Shown piece after piece: positions 42,309 to 51,478 of a stretch of 64,000 nucleotides of DNA (its first letter is position 1; each line of letters begins with the position of its first letter). The stretch is from Polyangium spumosum (GTDB lineage: Bacteria; Myxococcota_A; Polyangia; Polyangiales; Polyangiaceae). Position numbers and translations under genes: made by a program. A model generated the notes under the pieces. That model worked only from the letters and a program-made list of their open reading frames with translations. It was not told the origin of the DNA and did no database searches. The stretch covers positions 1 through 64,000 of the forward strand of contig NZ_WJIE01000004.1 in NCBI RefSeq assembly GCF_009649845.1, read 5' to 3'.

Positions 42309-44165
42309 TCATTGGGGGGTGCCGGTCTGCGAGGCGCCGAGCGCGTTCTCCAGCCAATTCCGCATGCTGCCGACGTTGCGCCCCAGGGGATCGGGGCCGC
42401 CCGTGCCGAAGGTCGCAGTGTAACGCGAGTAGTCGCCGTTGTAGCCCTGCACCACCCCGACGACCCACCGCTGGCCGCTCGAATCCGTCACGAACAGGGG
42501 GCCGCCCGAGTCGCCTCCGCGCACGACGTCGTCGGTCACGCCCTGGACGAGGAATTTGTTCGGGCTATCGAGGTAGCAGCCAGGTCCCATGCCCATACAC
42601 GTGAACAACGACCTGCCCACCTGGCGGGTCGTCGCGAGCTCGCCGCCGCTCCACGCGGATCCGTCCCACCACTGGGCGCGCATGACGTTGCCCTGGCCGT
42701 GCGCCATGCAATCGATGCGGTTCGTGCCCCACGACACGCAGGAAGGATCGTTGAGAATGCCGTGGCCGATGTGGAGCCACGGGGTCCAGCTCCCGCTGAT
42801 CACCGCGGCGTGGAGCAGCTCGCCGTTCTGGTAGCCGAAGCAATCGAGGCGGTTCACGCCCCACGACGAGCAGGTCGGCGCGCCCGTGAAGAGGCCGCCG
42901 CGGTTCGCCCAGGGCTGCCACGCGCCGTTGTAGCGCAGGTGCTTGAGCGCGGAGTCGCTGCCGCGGGCCACGCAATCGATGTTGTTCGACGCGTGGCTGA
43001 CGCAGCGGGGATCCGAGTACACGACCTGCGCGCCCATCGACTCCCACGGCGACCACGCCGAGCCGTTCCAGTAGATGTGATCGACGGTGTTCGATGTATC
43101 CCGGACGAAGCAATCGAGGCGGTTCGAGCCCCACGCGACGCAGCTCGGCTTGCCCGAGAACGTGAGCGTGCCCAGCGTCGCCCACGCGCCCCAGCCGACG
43201 TTGCTCTGATACCAGATGTGCTTCAGCCTGTTATCCCCGCCGCGGGCGAAGCAATCGAGCCGCCCCGAGCCCCAGGAGACGCATTCGGGATCCGATGCGA
43301 TCGCGCCGCCGAGATCTTCGGGCGTGGGGATCGTGGCGCCGTTGTCGTTGCTCCACAGGTGCCCGAGGCGGCTATCGGTGCGCCGGTAGAAGCAATCGAT
43401 GCGGTTCGTCCCCCACGAGACGCAGGACGGCGTCCCCTCCAGCGAGACGCTCCCGTTGGTCACCCAGGGTTGCCAGGTGCCGTCGTATCGACGGTGCGTG
43501 AGCTTGTTGAGGTCATCCCGCGCGAAGCAGTTCAGCCGGTTCGACGCGGCCGAGACGCAGCCCGGCGTCCTCGCGACGGAGCCGCCGAGCGAGACGAGGC
43601 GCCCGGTGCCGCCGAAGCCCACCATCTCGAGATCGGTCGTCCCGAAAAACGACGCCGCGGACACGTTCGCGGGCAAGCGCGTCATGACCTTGGACGGCGC
43701 GGCGATGCTCGACGACACCGGGGAGGACAGGCGCAGGAGGAAGGCGTCATTCCCGCTCGGGAGGCTGTACTGGGTCGACGTGCGGGTGATGGTGCTGCTC
43801 GTCGTGAGGCCGATCCGGATGGTGATCGGCTGCTGAAACGTATACCACGCGCCGGGCGTCTCCCATTCGTTCCAGTCGCCGGTGGGCGTGCCCGGCGTGC
43901 GGAGCATGTCCACGCAATGGCCCGCCGTGAGCACCAGGTCCGACGCGACGAGGGTGCCCGTGCAGAGCCCGCCGCCGGTCTCGATGCGGACGACGGCGTT
44001 CCGCGCGGGGGAGCTCGTGTCGTTGCCGTCGCCGAGCATGATCGCGCTCTCGGCGCCATCGACGCCCTCGTCCTCGCCGGCCGCGCCGCAACCCAGGGCG
44101 AAAAGGAAGGGGAGGATCGCGGCGGGCGCGATCGCCGCGCGCTTCGAAAGCAGAAGGTCGTACAT
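42309..44165 (-). CDS. trypsin-family serine protease split by a seven-repeat lectin-like propeller
   Basis: A 618-aa lipoprotein; ATG 44165 has GGAGAG upstream and the lipobox ends FALGC (Cys26). S1 peptidase catalytic residues are all present: His83 in TAGHC, Asp140 in GNDAFLLRL, Ser553 in GGDSGGPL. Between Asp and Ser, residues about 190-515 form seven repeats of about 45 residues with the core P.CVSWG.NR.DCF.R, then L.H, then W.PW. This is the pattern of seven-bladed PLL/PHL-type lectins. The lectin is therefore inserted within the protease fold, presumably targeting it to glycans. Divergent from the Cys-rich lipoprotein. Confidence 0.9.
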   Translation of the reverse strand: MYDLLLSKRAAIAPAAILPFLFALGCGAAGEDEGVDGAESAIMLGDGNDTSSPARNAVVRIETGGGLCTGTLVASDLVLTAGHCVDMLRTPGTPTGDWNEWETPGAWYTFQQPITIRIGLTTSSTITRTSTQYSLPSGNDAFLLRLSSPVSSSIAAPSKVMTRLPANVSAASFFGTTDLEMVGFGGTGRLVSLGGSVARTPGCVSAASNRLNCFARDDLNKLTHRRYDGTWQPWVTNGSVSLEGTPSCVSWGTNRIDCFYRRTDSRLGHLWSNDNGATIPTPEDLGGAIASDPECVSWGSGRLDCFARGGDNRLKHIWYQSNVGWGAWATLGTLTFSGKPSCVAWGSNRLDCFVRDTSNTVDHIYWNGSAWSPWESMGAQVVYSDPRCVSHASNNIDCVARGSDSALKHLRYNGAWQPWANRGGLFTGAPTCSSWGVNRLDCFGYQNGELLHAAVISGSWTPWLHIGHGILNDPSCVSWGTNRIDCMAHGQGNVMRAQWWDGSAWSGGELATTRQVGRSLFTCMGMGPGCYLDSPNKFLVQGVTDDVVRGGDSGGPLFVTDSSGQRWVVGVVQGYNGDYSRYTATFGTGGPDPLGRNVGSMRNWLENALGASQTGTPQ

Positions 44166-44499
44166 CGGGTCTCTCCGTGGTGTCACGGCGGTGTCCTTCC
44201 CTCGATGAGGGCGCCGTGCAGAATGCGGCGGCACCTGGCAATACGCGTACCACGCGTCCGGAGGCGGCTTCCCCGCGGAGCGCCGCGCGCGCGCCTGCGC
44301 GCGGGCGCGCGGGGCTGTTGCGCTGTTGCGCTCGTGTTACGCATCGCCGCCGACGCTGATTTCAGGCGGCCCCGGCGCGCCGGATCCGCCTGGATGCATC
44401 GAGAACGCGGTCGTTGCGCCGTTGCATTGGAATCGATGGTCGAGCGATCGAAATGGCTTGCCATCGCCGAGCATTGCGTGCCAGGGTGGGCACGTTCTC

Positions 44500-45957
44500 A
44501 TGAATACCCGTTCCTCCTCTCGCCCTCGGTGGTCCCCTCCGCTCCTCGTGCTGGCCGCTTTCACGGGCTGCGCGGTCGCGCCGCAGCCGACGTCGGGCGT
44601 CGCGGTGGACGCCCTCGAGTCCACCTGCGCCGGGGGCGGGTCGACCCACAACGACATGCCGCACAACGACATGCCGCACAACGACATGCCGCACAACGGG
44701 TTGACCACCGAGGCATTGCAGGAGAACGCCGCCCTCCTCGCGTTCCTGAGCCAGAACCCGCTCAGCACGGATGCGTTCGTGCAAGCCGGGCTCGAGGTGA
44801 GGCAGGTCCTCGCGACCGAGTCCGCGCGTACACTCCTCTCGTACGTCGTCTCGTGCGCGCTCGATCCGTGCACGGCCGTGAAGGTCAAAGACGCCCTCGG
44901 GCAAACCCATTCGTTCCGCGGCGAGCTCGGGTATTGCGGGCCGGAGGCGCCCACGATGCTGCGCGGCTGGTCCGGGGCCGCGCCCACCGAGGCGTGCCAG
45001 GAAATGGTCTCGTCCTGTATCCTCGCCCGGACCAATGCCCTCGGAAAGCGGGTCGTCCTCTCGCTGCGGGATTCGGTCTACGCGCGGCCGCTCGTCGAGC
45101 GCGTGCCCGTCGAGACCATGTACCGCGAGAGCCGCGGCACGGACATCGCGAGCTTCTCCCCGTGCCCGCCCGACGCCGCGAGCGTGCCCCCGGCCGAGCG
45201 GAACTGCGGGTATTCTCCTCGTTACATGGGGCGTTGCCTCGCGGGCGAGAGCGTCCAGCTCACCGCGCCGCCCGGGCTCGTCGTCCGCGTCTGCGAAGGC
45301 ATCCACGGCTGCGATCACCCCGAAGGGCCGAACCCGACCGCTGGCGATCCGCGCTGGTATTCGCGCCATCTCCCGGTCACGGGGCAGTCGAGCACGGGCA
45401 AATGGAAGTTCTCCTGCCCCGGCACCCACCCCGAGGACGGCACCGTCCGGGCCCCGATCGGCCCCTGGCGCACCTATGGCGTGATGCTCGCGCCGCTGGA
45501 TCCCGCCGCGCCCGTGCCGCCCGAGGCCGACGTGCAAGCAGCCAACAAAGGATACCCGGCGCCCGAGACCCAGGTGTTCACCCATCGCGAGGGCGCCTTT
45601 TATGGAAACCTCTTCCAGTCCGCCTGCACCAAGCTCCCGTGCCCGGCCGCCTCCGCGATGCTCTCGGGGAAACAGTATGCGTGTTACAGCGACATCTGGA
45701 GCGACGGCCTGGCCGTGCTCGCGGATCGGCTGTGCGCGAGCTCGAACGCGGATTGTTTCCAGAACGAGCCCGGCCCCTGCCTACCTGCGCCCGAGGGGCA
45801 ATGCGACCGTGAGTCGAACGAGACGCAGCGGCGTTACACGAGCTGCGGCTGGACGGACCTGCCCAATTTCCTGACCAAACACACGGTCACCGTGTACCTG
45901 AATCACCCCTGCGATCTGAACGATTTGAAGAATTGCGCCCTCGCGCACCTGCCGTGA
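44500..45957 (+). CDS. Cys-rich lipoprotein with HNDMP repeats
   Basis: A 485-aa lipoprotein; lipobox AAFTGC (Cys24). Three tandem HNDMP pentapeptides plus HNG (44647-44700) lie near residues 50-67. A helical segment follows (EALQENAALLAFLSQNPLST), then a long Cys-rich domain with more than fifteen Cys, including CGYSPRYMGRCLAGE and CEGIHGCDHPEG. Likely an exported, disulphide-stabilised surface protein. The ribosome binding site is weak. Its last 71 bp overlap the 3' end of the kinase gene on the other strand. Function not recognised. Confidence 0.75.
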   Translation: MNTRSSSRPRWSPPLLVLAAFTGCAVAPQPTSGVAVDALESTCAGGGSTHNDMPHNDMPHNDMPHNGLTTEALQENAALLAFLSQNPLSTDAFVQAGLEVRQVLATESARTLLSYVVSCALDPCTAVKVKDALGQTHSFRGELGYCGPEAPTMLRGWSGAAPTEACQEMVSSCILARTNALGKRVVLSLRDSVYARPLVERVPVETMYRESRGTDIASFSPCPPDAASVPPAERNCGYSPRYMGRCLAGESVQLTAPPGLVVRVCEGIHGCDHPEGPNPTAGDPRWYSRHLPVTGQSSTGKWKFSCPGTHPEDGTVRAPIGPWRTYGVMLAPLDPAAPVPPEADVQAANKGYPAPETQVFTHREGAFYGNLFQSACTKLPCPAASAMLSGKQYACYSDIWSDGLAVLADRLCASSNADCFQNEPGPCLPAPEGQCDRESNETQRRYTSCGWTDLPNFLTKHTVTVYLNHPCDLNDLKNCALAHLP

Positions 45958-48900
45958 GCAGCGCCCGCATGTCCCGCACCAGCGGGACGTCCGCGTCCGC
46001 CATCGCCCACGCGTCGATCACCCGCCGCGCGAATCGCTCGGCCCGCGCTCGATCGCCGCGCCGCGCGGCCCGCGTCGCCGCCTGCGCCATCCACGCCCGC
46101 GCCCCTGCGGCCTTCGCCTCGCTCGCCTCGAGCGCCTCCAGGAGCCGCCCGACGATCTCGTCCTCGCCCGCGTGTTCGAATGCCTCCAGCATGGCCTCGC
46201 CCATCACCGCGACGAAGGGCCCGGGCGCGCGCACGAGGGGACGAAATGCCTGCGCCGCGCCCGCGAGATCCCCCTCCGCGTACCGCTCCGCGCCCGCCAC
46301 GAATGCATCGGTCTCCGGCAGGAGGCCGCCCGAGAGCCGCTCCTTCAGGGAACGAAATCGATCGAAGCACCGCCGCGACACGCCGCGCGAAGCCCGCGCG
46401 CAGATCGCCGGTAGCCGCAGGGGCACGTCGAGGTGCGCGCCGTCGAGCGGCGGCGGCTCCGGCTCCAGGAACACGCGGACGATGTCGTCGGCGACCTCGG
46501 GCCCGCGGCCCAGCAGCAGCCCGATTTCGAGCGCCCGCCACGCGATCTGCAATCGCTCCACCCGCACCCACCCCGCGTCCTCCGCCTCGGTCCCCATCAC
46601 CCGCCGCGCGCGCTCGAGCGCCCTCGACAACCGCGCCTCGCTCGCGTCCACCTGCACGAGCCATTTGTCGCGCGCCACGCGGTGCACCGGATATCCCCCG
46701 GTCGAGACCTGCAAGGCGAGCCCCCGGACCTCCTCGCGCAGCCCCGAGGAAAAGAGCCGATCCGCGAGGACCGTGGCCACGTACGTATCGAAGGGCGAGA
46801 GGACGTGCGCCCGCCGCGCGAATACGAGCGACGTCTCCGCGTCCTCGGTGGCCAGCGCCCCGAGCAGCCAGCCATAACCCTCCCACGGCGCCCACGCCTG
46901 CATTCCTCGCACGGCCGCGGGCGCCCTCTCCGTCCCCTGCGTCACCGCCGCGAGCTGCAGCCACGGCGCGCAGAACTCGCCCACCGGGTTCTTCGGCGAG
47001 GCCTGCACGGAGAGCAGCGCCGCCTCCGCCGCCCGCCCTGGATCCGTCGATTGCAGGAGGCATGACGCCGTCGCCCAGAGCGTGCTCCGCGCCTGCGGGG
47101 AAGGCGCCTCGTTCGCCTGCTTCAAAATGGCCTCCACGACCTCGGGCGGATCGCGCCGAAAGACCATGTGTTCGAGCCGCGCCCGCGCCGCGAGCGCGCC
47201 GGGCGACGCCTCGTCGAGCGCCGGCAACGTGATCTCCGGCGTGCGCAGCCCCAGCGTGTACGCGCATCGGTATCGCTCGATCAGGCCGATCTCCGCGAGA
47301 TCGGACGCCTTCTCCTCCACGGCCGCGCAGGCGCCCGGCAAGCCGCCCGCGTTGTGCGCCATCGCGAGCGTCAGATCGAGCAAGCGGAGCGCGCCGTCCA
47401 CGTCCTTGGCGCGCGACACGTCGGCCTCCTCCGGCGCGAGGCGCGCCGCCCGCGGCAGGCTCCCGCGCGTGACGAGCGCGTCCATCACCTCCCGCACGGC
47501 CTCGTAGAGCCCGCGCCCTCGCCCCTCGGCGTGATCACGCTCCACCCCCGCGTCGTTTTTCAAGACGATCCGCACCTCGAACCCCGACGCGCCCCGGAGC
47601 ACCTCGCCGTCGATGTGCATCTCCGCGCGCCGCGCCGCGTCGAGCGAGCGCGTCCGGGCCTCGGGCCCCGCGTAAGGATCCTCGGGGGATCGATCCGAGG
47701 GTTGTCCAGGAAAACCCAAAAGCTCCGCGGGCAGGAGCGTGCTGCCGGGATCGCCGCCGAACAGGACGCGCGCCCGCTCGCAGAACGTCGCCGCCGCCGC
47801 CGCGCCCAGCCACCCCGCCGGCGCATCCACGCCGGAGGCCACGAGCACCGGGCAGGCGAGCAGGGCGCGCGCAGGCCGGGAAGCGGAGGGGACCGGGCGT
47901 GTCGCATCCGGGCGGACGTCCTCGTGAAACATCGCGACGAACGACCCTGCTCCCAGCGCGGCGATGCCGGCCGAAAGGAGCACGACCGCCCTCCGGCGCC
48001 GCGGCGGGCGCGTATCGACCCCGAGGGGCATCGTGGCGCTCGCGTCGGACGTCCGCGTGGCCGTCGCGTCGGACGTCCCCGTCCTCGTCGCGCTGGACGT
48101 CCGCGTCTGCTCATCGGCGCGCGGCTCGTCCGCATCACGCGCATCGTCCGCTTGGAGCTCCTCCCCCTCGAGCATTGCCGCCGGCACGCCGAGCGCGACG
48201 CCGAGCGCGCGTATCGCGATCGTGGCCCGCGAGAAGCGCCGCTCCGGATCGGGATGGGTTGCCCGGACGAACCAGGCGTCGAACGCCGCCGCCAGCTCCC
48301 TCCCGCGCCGCGCCGCGCGGGCGCGCGCCGGCTCGACGGGGCCCTTCACCGCCGTGAGCGCGAACGTGATGGGATCCTGGCCCCGCTCGTCCTCCCAGTA
48401 AGGGCTTCCCACGAGGAGCGTGAATGCGACCATTCCGAGCGCGTGGATGTCCGCGGCCGGTCCCACCGGGAGGCCACGAATCTGCTCCGGGGCCATGTAC
48501 GTCGGTGTCCCCACCGCGCCCGTCGTCTCCGGATCGCCGAGCTCGGTGAGCACCTTGGCCACCCCGAAATCGACGATCTTGATACGAGCGTCCTCGCGCG
48601 GGCGCTCCTCGACGAAGAGGTTGCTCGGCTTGAGATCGCGGTGGACGATGCCGCGCGCGTGTGTCGCGTCGAGCGCGAGCGCCACCTGGGAGAGCAGTCG
48701 GATCACCTCGGCGGCCGGGAGCGCCCCCGCGCGGCGCAGCCGCTGCCCGAGGTCCTCGCCGTGCAAGAGCTCCATCACGAGATACGGAGCTCCCGTCGCG
48801 TCGTCCGTCCCTGCGTCGAGCACGTCCACGAGGAACGGGCTCTCGACCTCGCCCGCGACGCGCGCCTCGAGGCGAAAACGCTCGCGCAGATCGCCCCGCG

Positions 48901-49039
48901 TGGCGGCGTGCGCGTGCATCACCTTCAGCGCGCGTGGTCGCCCCGTGGCGATGTCCAGCACCTCGTACACCGCGCCCATCGCGCCTGCGCCGAGGCGGCG
49001 CACGACGCGATAGCGCCCTGCGAAGAGGGACGCGCGCAT
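45887..49039 (-). CDS. membrane Ser/Thr protein kinase with C-terminal helical sensor
   Basis: A 1050-aa Hanks-type kinase. The catalytic domain (about 8-280) has the loop LGAGAMGAVYE, Lys39, catalytic Asp135 in VHRDLKPSN, Asp157 in DFGVAK, and the APEQ segment: all intact. A Thr/Ser/Asp-rich linker leads to one membrane span (near 350-368). About 650 helical, TPR-like residues follow, a common layout for myxobacterial kinases whose outer part senses or scaffolds. The gene follows the double-receiver gene by 40 bp and is probably the last gene of the signalling operon. The C-terminal 24 codons overlap the convergent lipoprotein gene. Confidence 0.93.
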   Translation of the reverse strand: MRASLFAGRYRVVRRLGAGAMGAVYEVLDIATGRPRALKVMHAHAATRGDLRERFRLEARVAGEVESPFLVDVLDAGTDDATGAPYLVMELLHGEDLGQRLRRAGALPAAEVIRLLSQVALALDATHARGIVHRDLKPSNLFVEERPREDARIKIVDFGVAKVLTELGDPETTGAVGTPTYMAPEQIRGLPVGPAADIHALGMVAFTLLVGSPYWEDERGQDPITFALTAVKGPVEPARARAARRGRELAAAFDAWFVRATHPDPERRFSRATIAIRALGVALGVPAAMLEGEELQADDARDADEPRADEQTRTSSATRTGTSDATATRTSDASATMPLGVDTRPPRRRRAVVLLSAGIAALGAGSFVAMFHEDVRPDATRPVPSASRPARALLACPVLVASGVDAPAGWLGAAAAATFCERARVLFGGDPGSTLLPAELLGFPGQPSDRSPEDPYAGPEARTRSLDAARRAEMHIDGEVLRGASGFEVRIVLKNDAGVERDHAEGRGRGLYEAVREVMDALVTRGSLPRAARLAPEEADVSRAKDVDGALRLLDLTLAMAHNAGGLPGACAAVEEKASDLAEIGLIERYRCAYTLGLRTPEITLPALDEASPGALAARARLEHMVFRRDPPEVVEAILKQANEAPSPQARSTLWATASCLLQSTDPGRAAEAALLSVQASPKNPVGEFCAPWLQLAAVTQGTERAPAAVRGMQAWAPWEGYGWLLGALATEDAETSLVFARRAHVLSPFDTYVATVLADRLFSSGLREEVRGLALQVSTGGYPVHRVARDKWLVQVDASEARLSRALERARRVMGTEAEDAGWVRVERLQIAWRALEIGLLLGRGPEVADDIVRVFLEPEPPPLDGAHLDVPLRLPAICARASRGVSRRCFDRFRSLKERLSGGLLPETDAFVAGAERYAEGDLAGAAQAFRPLVRAPGPFVAVMGEAMLEAFEHAGEDEIVGRLLEALEASEAKAAGARAWMAQAATRAARRGDRARAERFARRVIDAWAMADADVPLVRDMRALLTAGARGRNSSNRSDRRGDSGTR

Positions 49040-49079
49040 GACGGCGGCGAGCCTATCACGCCCGCGGCCGCCTCGTCGC

Positions 49080-49811
49080 TCAGGCCGACTCGACGCGCAG
49101 GCTCGACGACAGTTGCTCCTCGATCTGCCCGATCAGCCAACCGATGAAATCCTCTTTCCGCATCACGCGCGAGACGTGCAGCCCCGACCAGACCGGCGAG
49201 CGGACCGACGAGGTGTCGCAGCTCTGCACGACGACGGGCAGGTCGCGGATCGCGGGATCACTCCGGATCGCCCGGACGAGCTCCACCCCGTTCATCACCG
49301 GCATGTGGATGTCCGTGATCACCAGCGCGACCTTCTGCGCCGCCAGGGTCAACAGCGCCTCGTGGCCGTTCTCGGCCTCGAGCACCTCGAAGCGCGGCGA
49401 CAGCACCGAGCGGTACATGTGACGCAAGAACGCGTCGTCCTCCACGAGCAGGATGGCTCCACCCGTGGCGCCGCCGAGCACACGCTCCACCACCGCCCGC
49501 AGCTCCGAGGCCGTCACCGGCTTCTCCACGTACCCCGAGACGCCGTGCAGGATGGCCTCGGCCTCGCGCTTCACCACCGTGACGAAGACCGTGGGGATGC
49601 CGCGGCTCCGCAGGATGCGGTTCAGCGCGAAGCCATCCATCTCCGGCATCAGGACGTCGACCAGCACGAGATCCGGCGTCCACGCCGAGAGCCCCCGCAG
49701 CGCGTCACGACCACTCGGGCTCGTGTGCACCTCGTGGCCGACGTCCGAAAGCGCCGAGGCCATCCAGACCCTCGTCTCGTCGTCGTCGTCCACGATCAGG
49801 AGCTTCGCCAT
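49080..49811 (-). CDS. double-receiver response regulator
   Basis: A 243-aa protein made of two REC domains and no output domain. REC1: phospho-acceptor Asp52 in LVLVDVLMPEMDG, Lys97 in VEKPV. REC2: Asp167 in VITDIHMPVMNG, with a shifted Lys (MRKEDF) and Ser in place of the usual Thr. Without DNA-binding or enzymatic output it probably acts through protein contacts or as a phosphate relay. It follows the histidine kinase gene by 27 bp and is its obvious partner. Confidence 0.92.
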   Translation of the reverse strand: MAKLLIVDDDDETRVWMASALSDVGHEVHTSPSGRDALRGLSAWTPDLVLVDVLMPEMDGFALNRILRSRGIPTVFVTVVKREAEAILHGVSGYVEKPVTASELRAVVERVLGGATGGAILLVEDDAFLRHMYRSVLSPRFEVLEAENGHEALLTLAAQKVALVITDIHMPVMNGVELVRAIRSDPAIRDLPVVVQSCDTSSVRSPVWSGLHVSRVMRKEDFIGWLIGQIEEQLSSSLRVESA

Positions 49812-49838
49812 GGTGCTCTCCTTGCCATCGCTCCTCCC

Positions 49839-50960
49839 TCATGCCGCGAGGGACGCCACGGAAGCGGGGGCCTTGCGAAGACGGAACCAGAATCGAGCCC
49901 CTCCCTCGGGCGGCGCGTCGTAGCCGATCGAGCCACCCCAGCGCTCGACCGTGATCCGGCAGAAATAAAGCCCGAGCCCCGTCCCTGCCTCGGGCCCGTT
50001 CCCTCGGCTGAAGCGCTGGAACAGGCGCGGCGCCAGCGCGGCCGGCACGCCCGGCCCCTCGTCCTCCACGCGCACCTCGACGTTCGGGCCGTCCTCGCGC
50101 GCCGCCACCCGGACCCGGCCCCCGACCGGGCTGTGCCGGATCGCGTTGTCGAGCAGGTTCGACAGCACCCGCACGAGCCTCGGCTCGTCTGCGATGACGA
50201 GCAGATGCGGGGCCGCGACGTCCTCCTCGATCCGCACCTTCCGCCCGCGCGCCGTCAGCTCTTGCGCCGCGACCACGCGGCCGATCCCGGCCCGCAGATC
50301 CGAGACCGCCGTCTCCTCGTGCGTGGCGTCGAGGTCGCCGTGCTCGGACGCGAAGACGCTCAGGATCTCGCGGATCATCGCGCGTTGCCGCAGCGCCGCC
50401 TCGAGCGCCAGCTCGACGAGCACGCCCTCCTCCCCGGGCGCGTGTCGCTCGTCGAGCGACGAGAGCACGCCGAGGATCGTCTGCAGCGGGCTCGCGAGGT
50501 CGTGGACGATGCAATGCATGAGGATGTCCTTCTGCTCGATCTCGCGGGAGAGCGCGTCGTAGGTGAAGCGCAGCTCGCGGGCGCGCTGCAGGAGCAGCCG
50601 TCGCTCGCGGAAGAGCTCGTCGCAGCGCGTGATCACGAGCAGGCAGCGCGGCCCGAGCTTCAGCGCGGACGCCACGAGGGGCAGCTCCTCGCCGCCCGCG
50701 GCCGTCTCGCACCAGATGTCCGAGTCGAGCCGCGTCGGCCCTTCGCCGCGAAAGACGCCCTCCGCCTCGGGCAGGAACACCTCGAGGAACGGAAACAACG
50801 TCTCCGCGCGGATGGGCGTGTGCGCCGCCGGCACGCCCTGCGTCAGCCGCGCATACCAGTCCGGCGGGCTGCCGCGCAAGACGAACGCCCCGTCGCGCTG
50901 GCGCTCGAGGACCACCTTCCCGAGGGAGGCGAGGACCGAGCTCGAGATCAAGGTCTCCAT
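49839..50960 (-). CDS. cytosolic sensor histidine kinase
   Basis: A 373-aa histidine kinase. ATG 50960 overlaps the GTPase stop by 13 bp. No signal or membrane segment; the N-terminal 110 residues form a PAS-like region. The dimerisation helix has the phospho-acceptor His153 (CIVHDLASPLQTIL). The ATP-binding domain shows NLLDNAIRHSP (N box), DEGPGVP (G1) and GTGLGLYFCR (G2). Coupling to the upstream Ras-like GTPase gene and the downstream double receiver suggests a GTPase-linked phosphorelay. Confidence 0.92.
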   Translation of the reverse strand: METLISSSVLASLGKVVLERQRDGAFVLRGSPPDWYARLTQGVPAAHTPIRAETLFPFLEVFLPEAEGVFRGEGPTRLDSDIWCETAAGGEELPLVASALKLGPRCLLVITRCDELFRERRLLLQRARELRFTYDALSREIEQKDILMHCIVHDLASPLQTILGVLSSLDERHAPGEEGVLVELALEAALRQRAMIREILSVFASEHGDLDATHEETAVSDLRAGIGRVVAAQELTARGRKVRIEEDVAAPHLLVIADEPRLVRVLSNLLDNAIRHSPVGGRVRVAAREDGPNVEVRVEDEGPGVPAALAPRLFQRFSRGNGPEAGTGLGLYFCRITVERWGGSIGYDAPPEGGARFWFRLRKAPASVASLAA

Positions 50961-51478
50961 GGCACATCCGCCCTCCCGCTCCGGAGCAGCGCGTAGCCGA
51001 GCGCGCGGAACGCCTCCTCCACGCCCGCGCCCGTCTTCGCGCTCGTCTCGAAGATGGGGAAACACGACGCGAGCTCACGCTCGTGGGCGTCGTCGAGCTC
51101 CCAGAACGGCCGCAGATCGGCCTTGTTCAGCACGAGGACCCGCGGCACGTCCCCCACGATCTCCGCCGCCGCCTGGTGCAGGGCCAGCGCCGTCTCCACC
51201 GTCGCGCGGCGTGTTCCATCGGCGACGAGCAGATAACCCGCCGCGCCCCGCAGGTACGAGAGCCGCACGCGCTGGAACTCGTCCTCGCCGCTCAGATCCC
51301 AGAGGACCAGCACGACCCTGTGATCGTCCACGACCACCTGCTTCGACTCGATCTTCGTGCCGATCGTCGTCTGGTACTGGTCCGAGAAGATGCTGCGCAC
51401 GAAGCGCATCAAGAGGCTCGTCTTCCCCACGCCCGTGGCGCCGAGCAAGCAGACCTTCCGCTTCTCCAGCGTGCTCAT
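50948..51478 (-). CDS. Ras/Rab-like small GTPase
   Basis: A 176-aa small GTPase: G1 GATGVGKTS, G2 Thr in QTTIGTK, G3 WDLSGEDEF, G4 LNKAD, G5 ETSAKTG. The position of the catalytic Gln of Ras (G-Q-E) is Glu here (G-E-D), so intrinsic hydrolysis may be slow or partner-dependent. No lipid-modification Cys at the C-terminus. It overlaps the OmpA-domain gene by 4 bp and the kinase gene by 13 bp. It is distinct from MglA in length and motif details and probably works with the flanking membrane protein. Confidence 0.92.
   Translation of the reverse strand: MSTLEKRKVCLLGATGVGKTSLLMRFVRSIFSDQYQTTIGTKIESKQVVVDDHRVVLVLWDLSGEDEFQRVRLSYLRGAAGYLLVADGTRRATVETALALHQAAAEIVGDVPRVLVLNKADLRPFWELDDAHERELASCFPIFETSAKTGAGVEEAFRALGYALLRSGRADVPWRP

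Noticed and set aside
40950..45812. A 1620-aa plus-strand open frame
   Set aside because: It is antisense to the sigma54 activator and the protease; its composition is the Arg/Ala/Glu-rich shadow expected in GC-rich DNA, and the real genes there have clear motifs.
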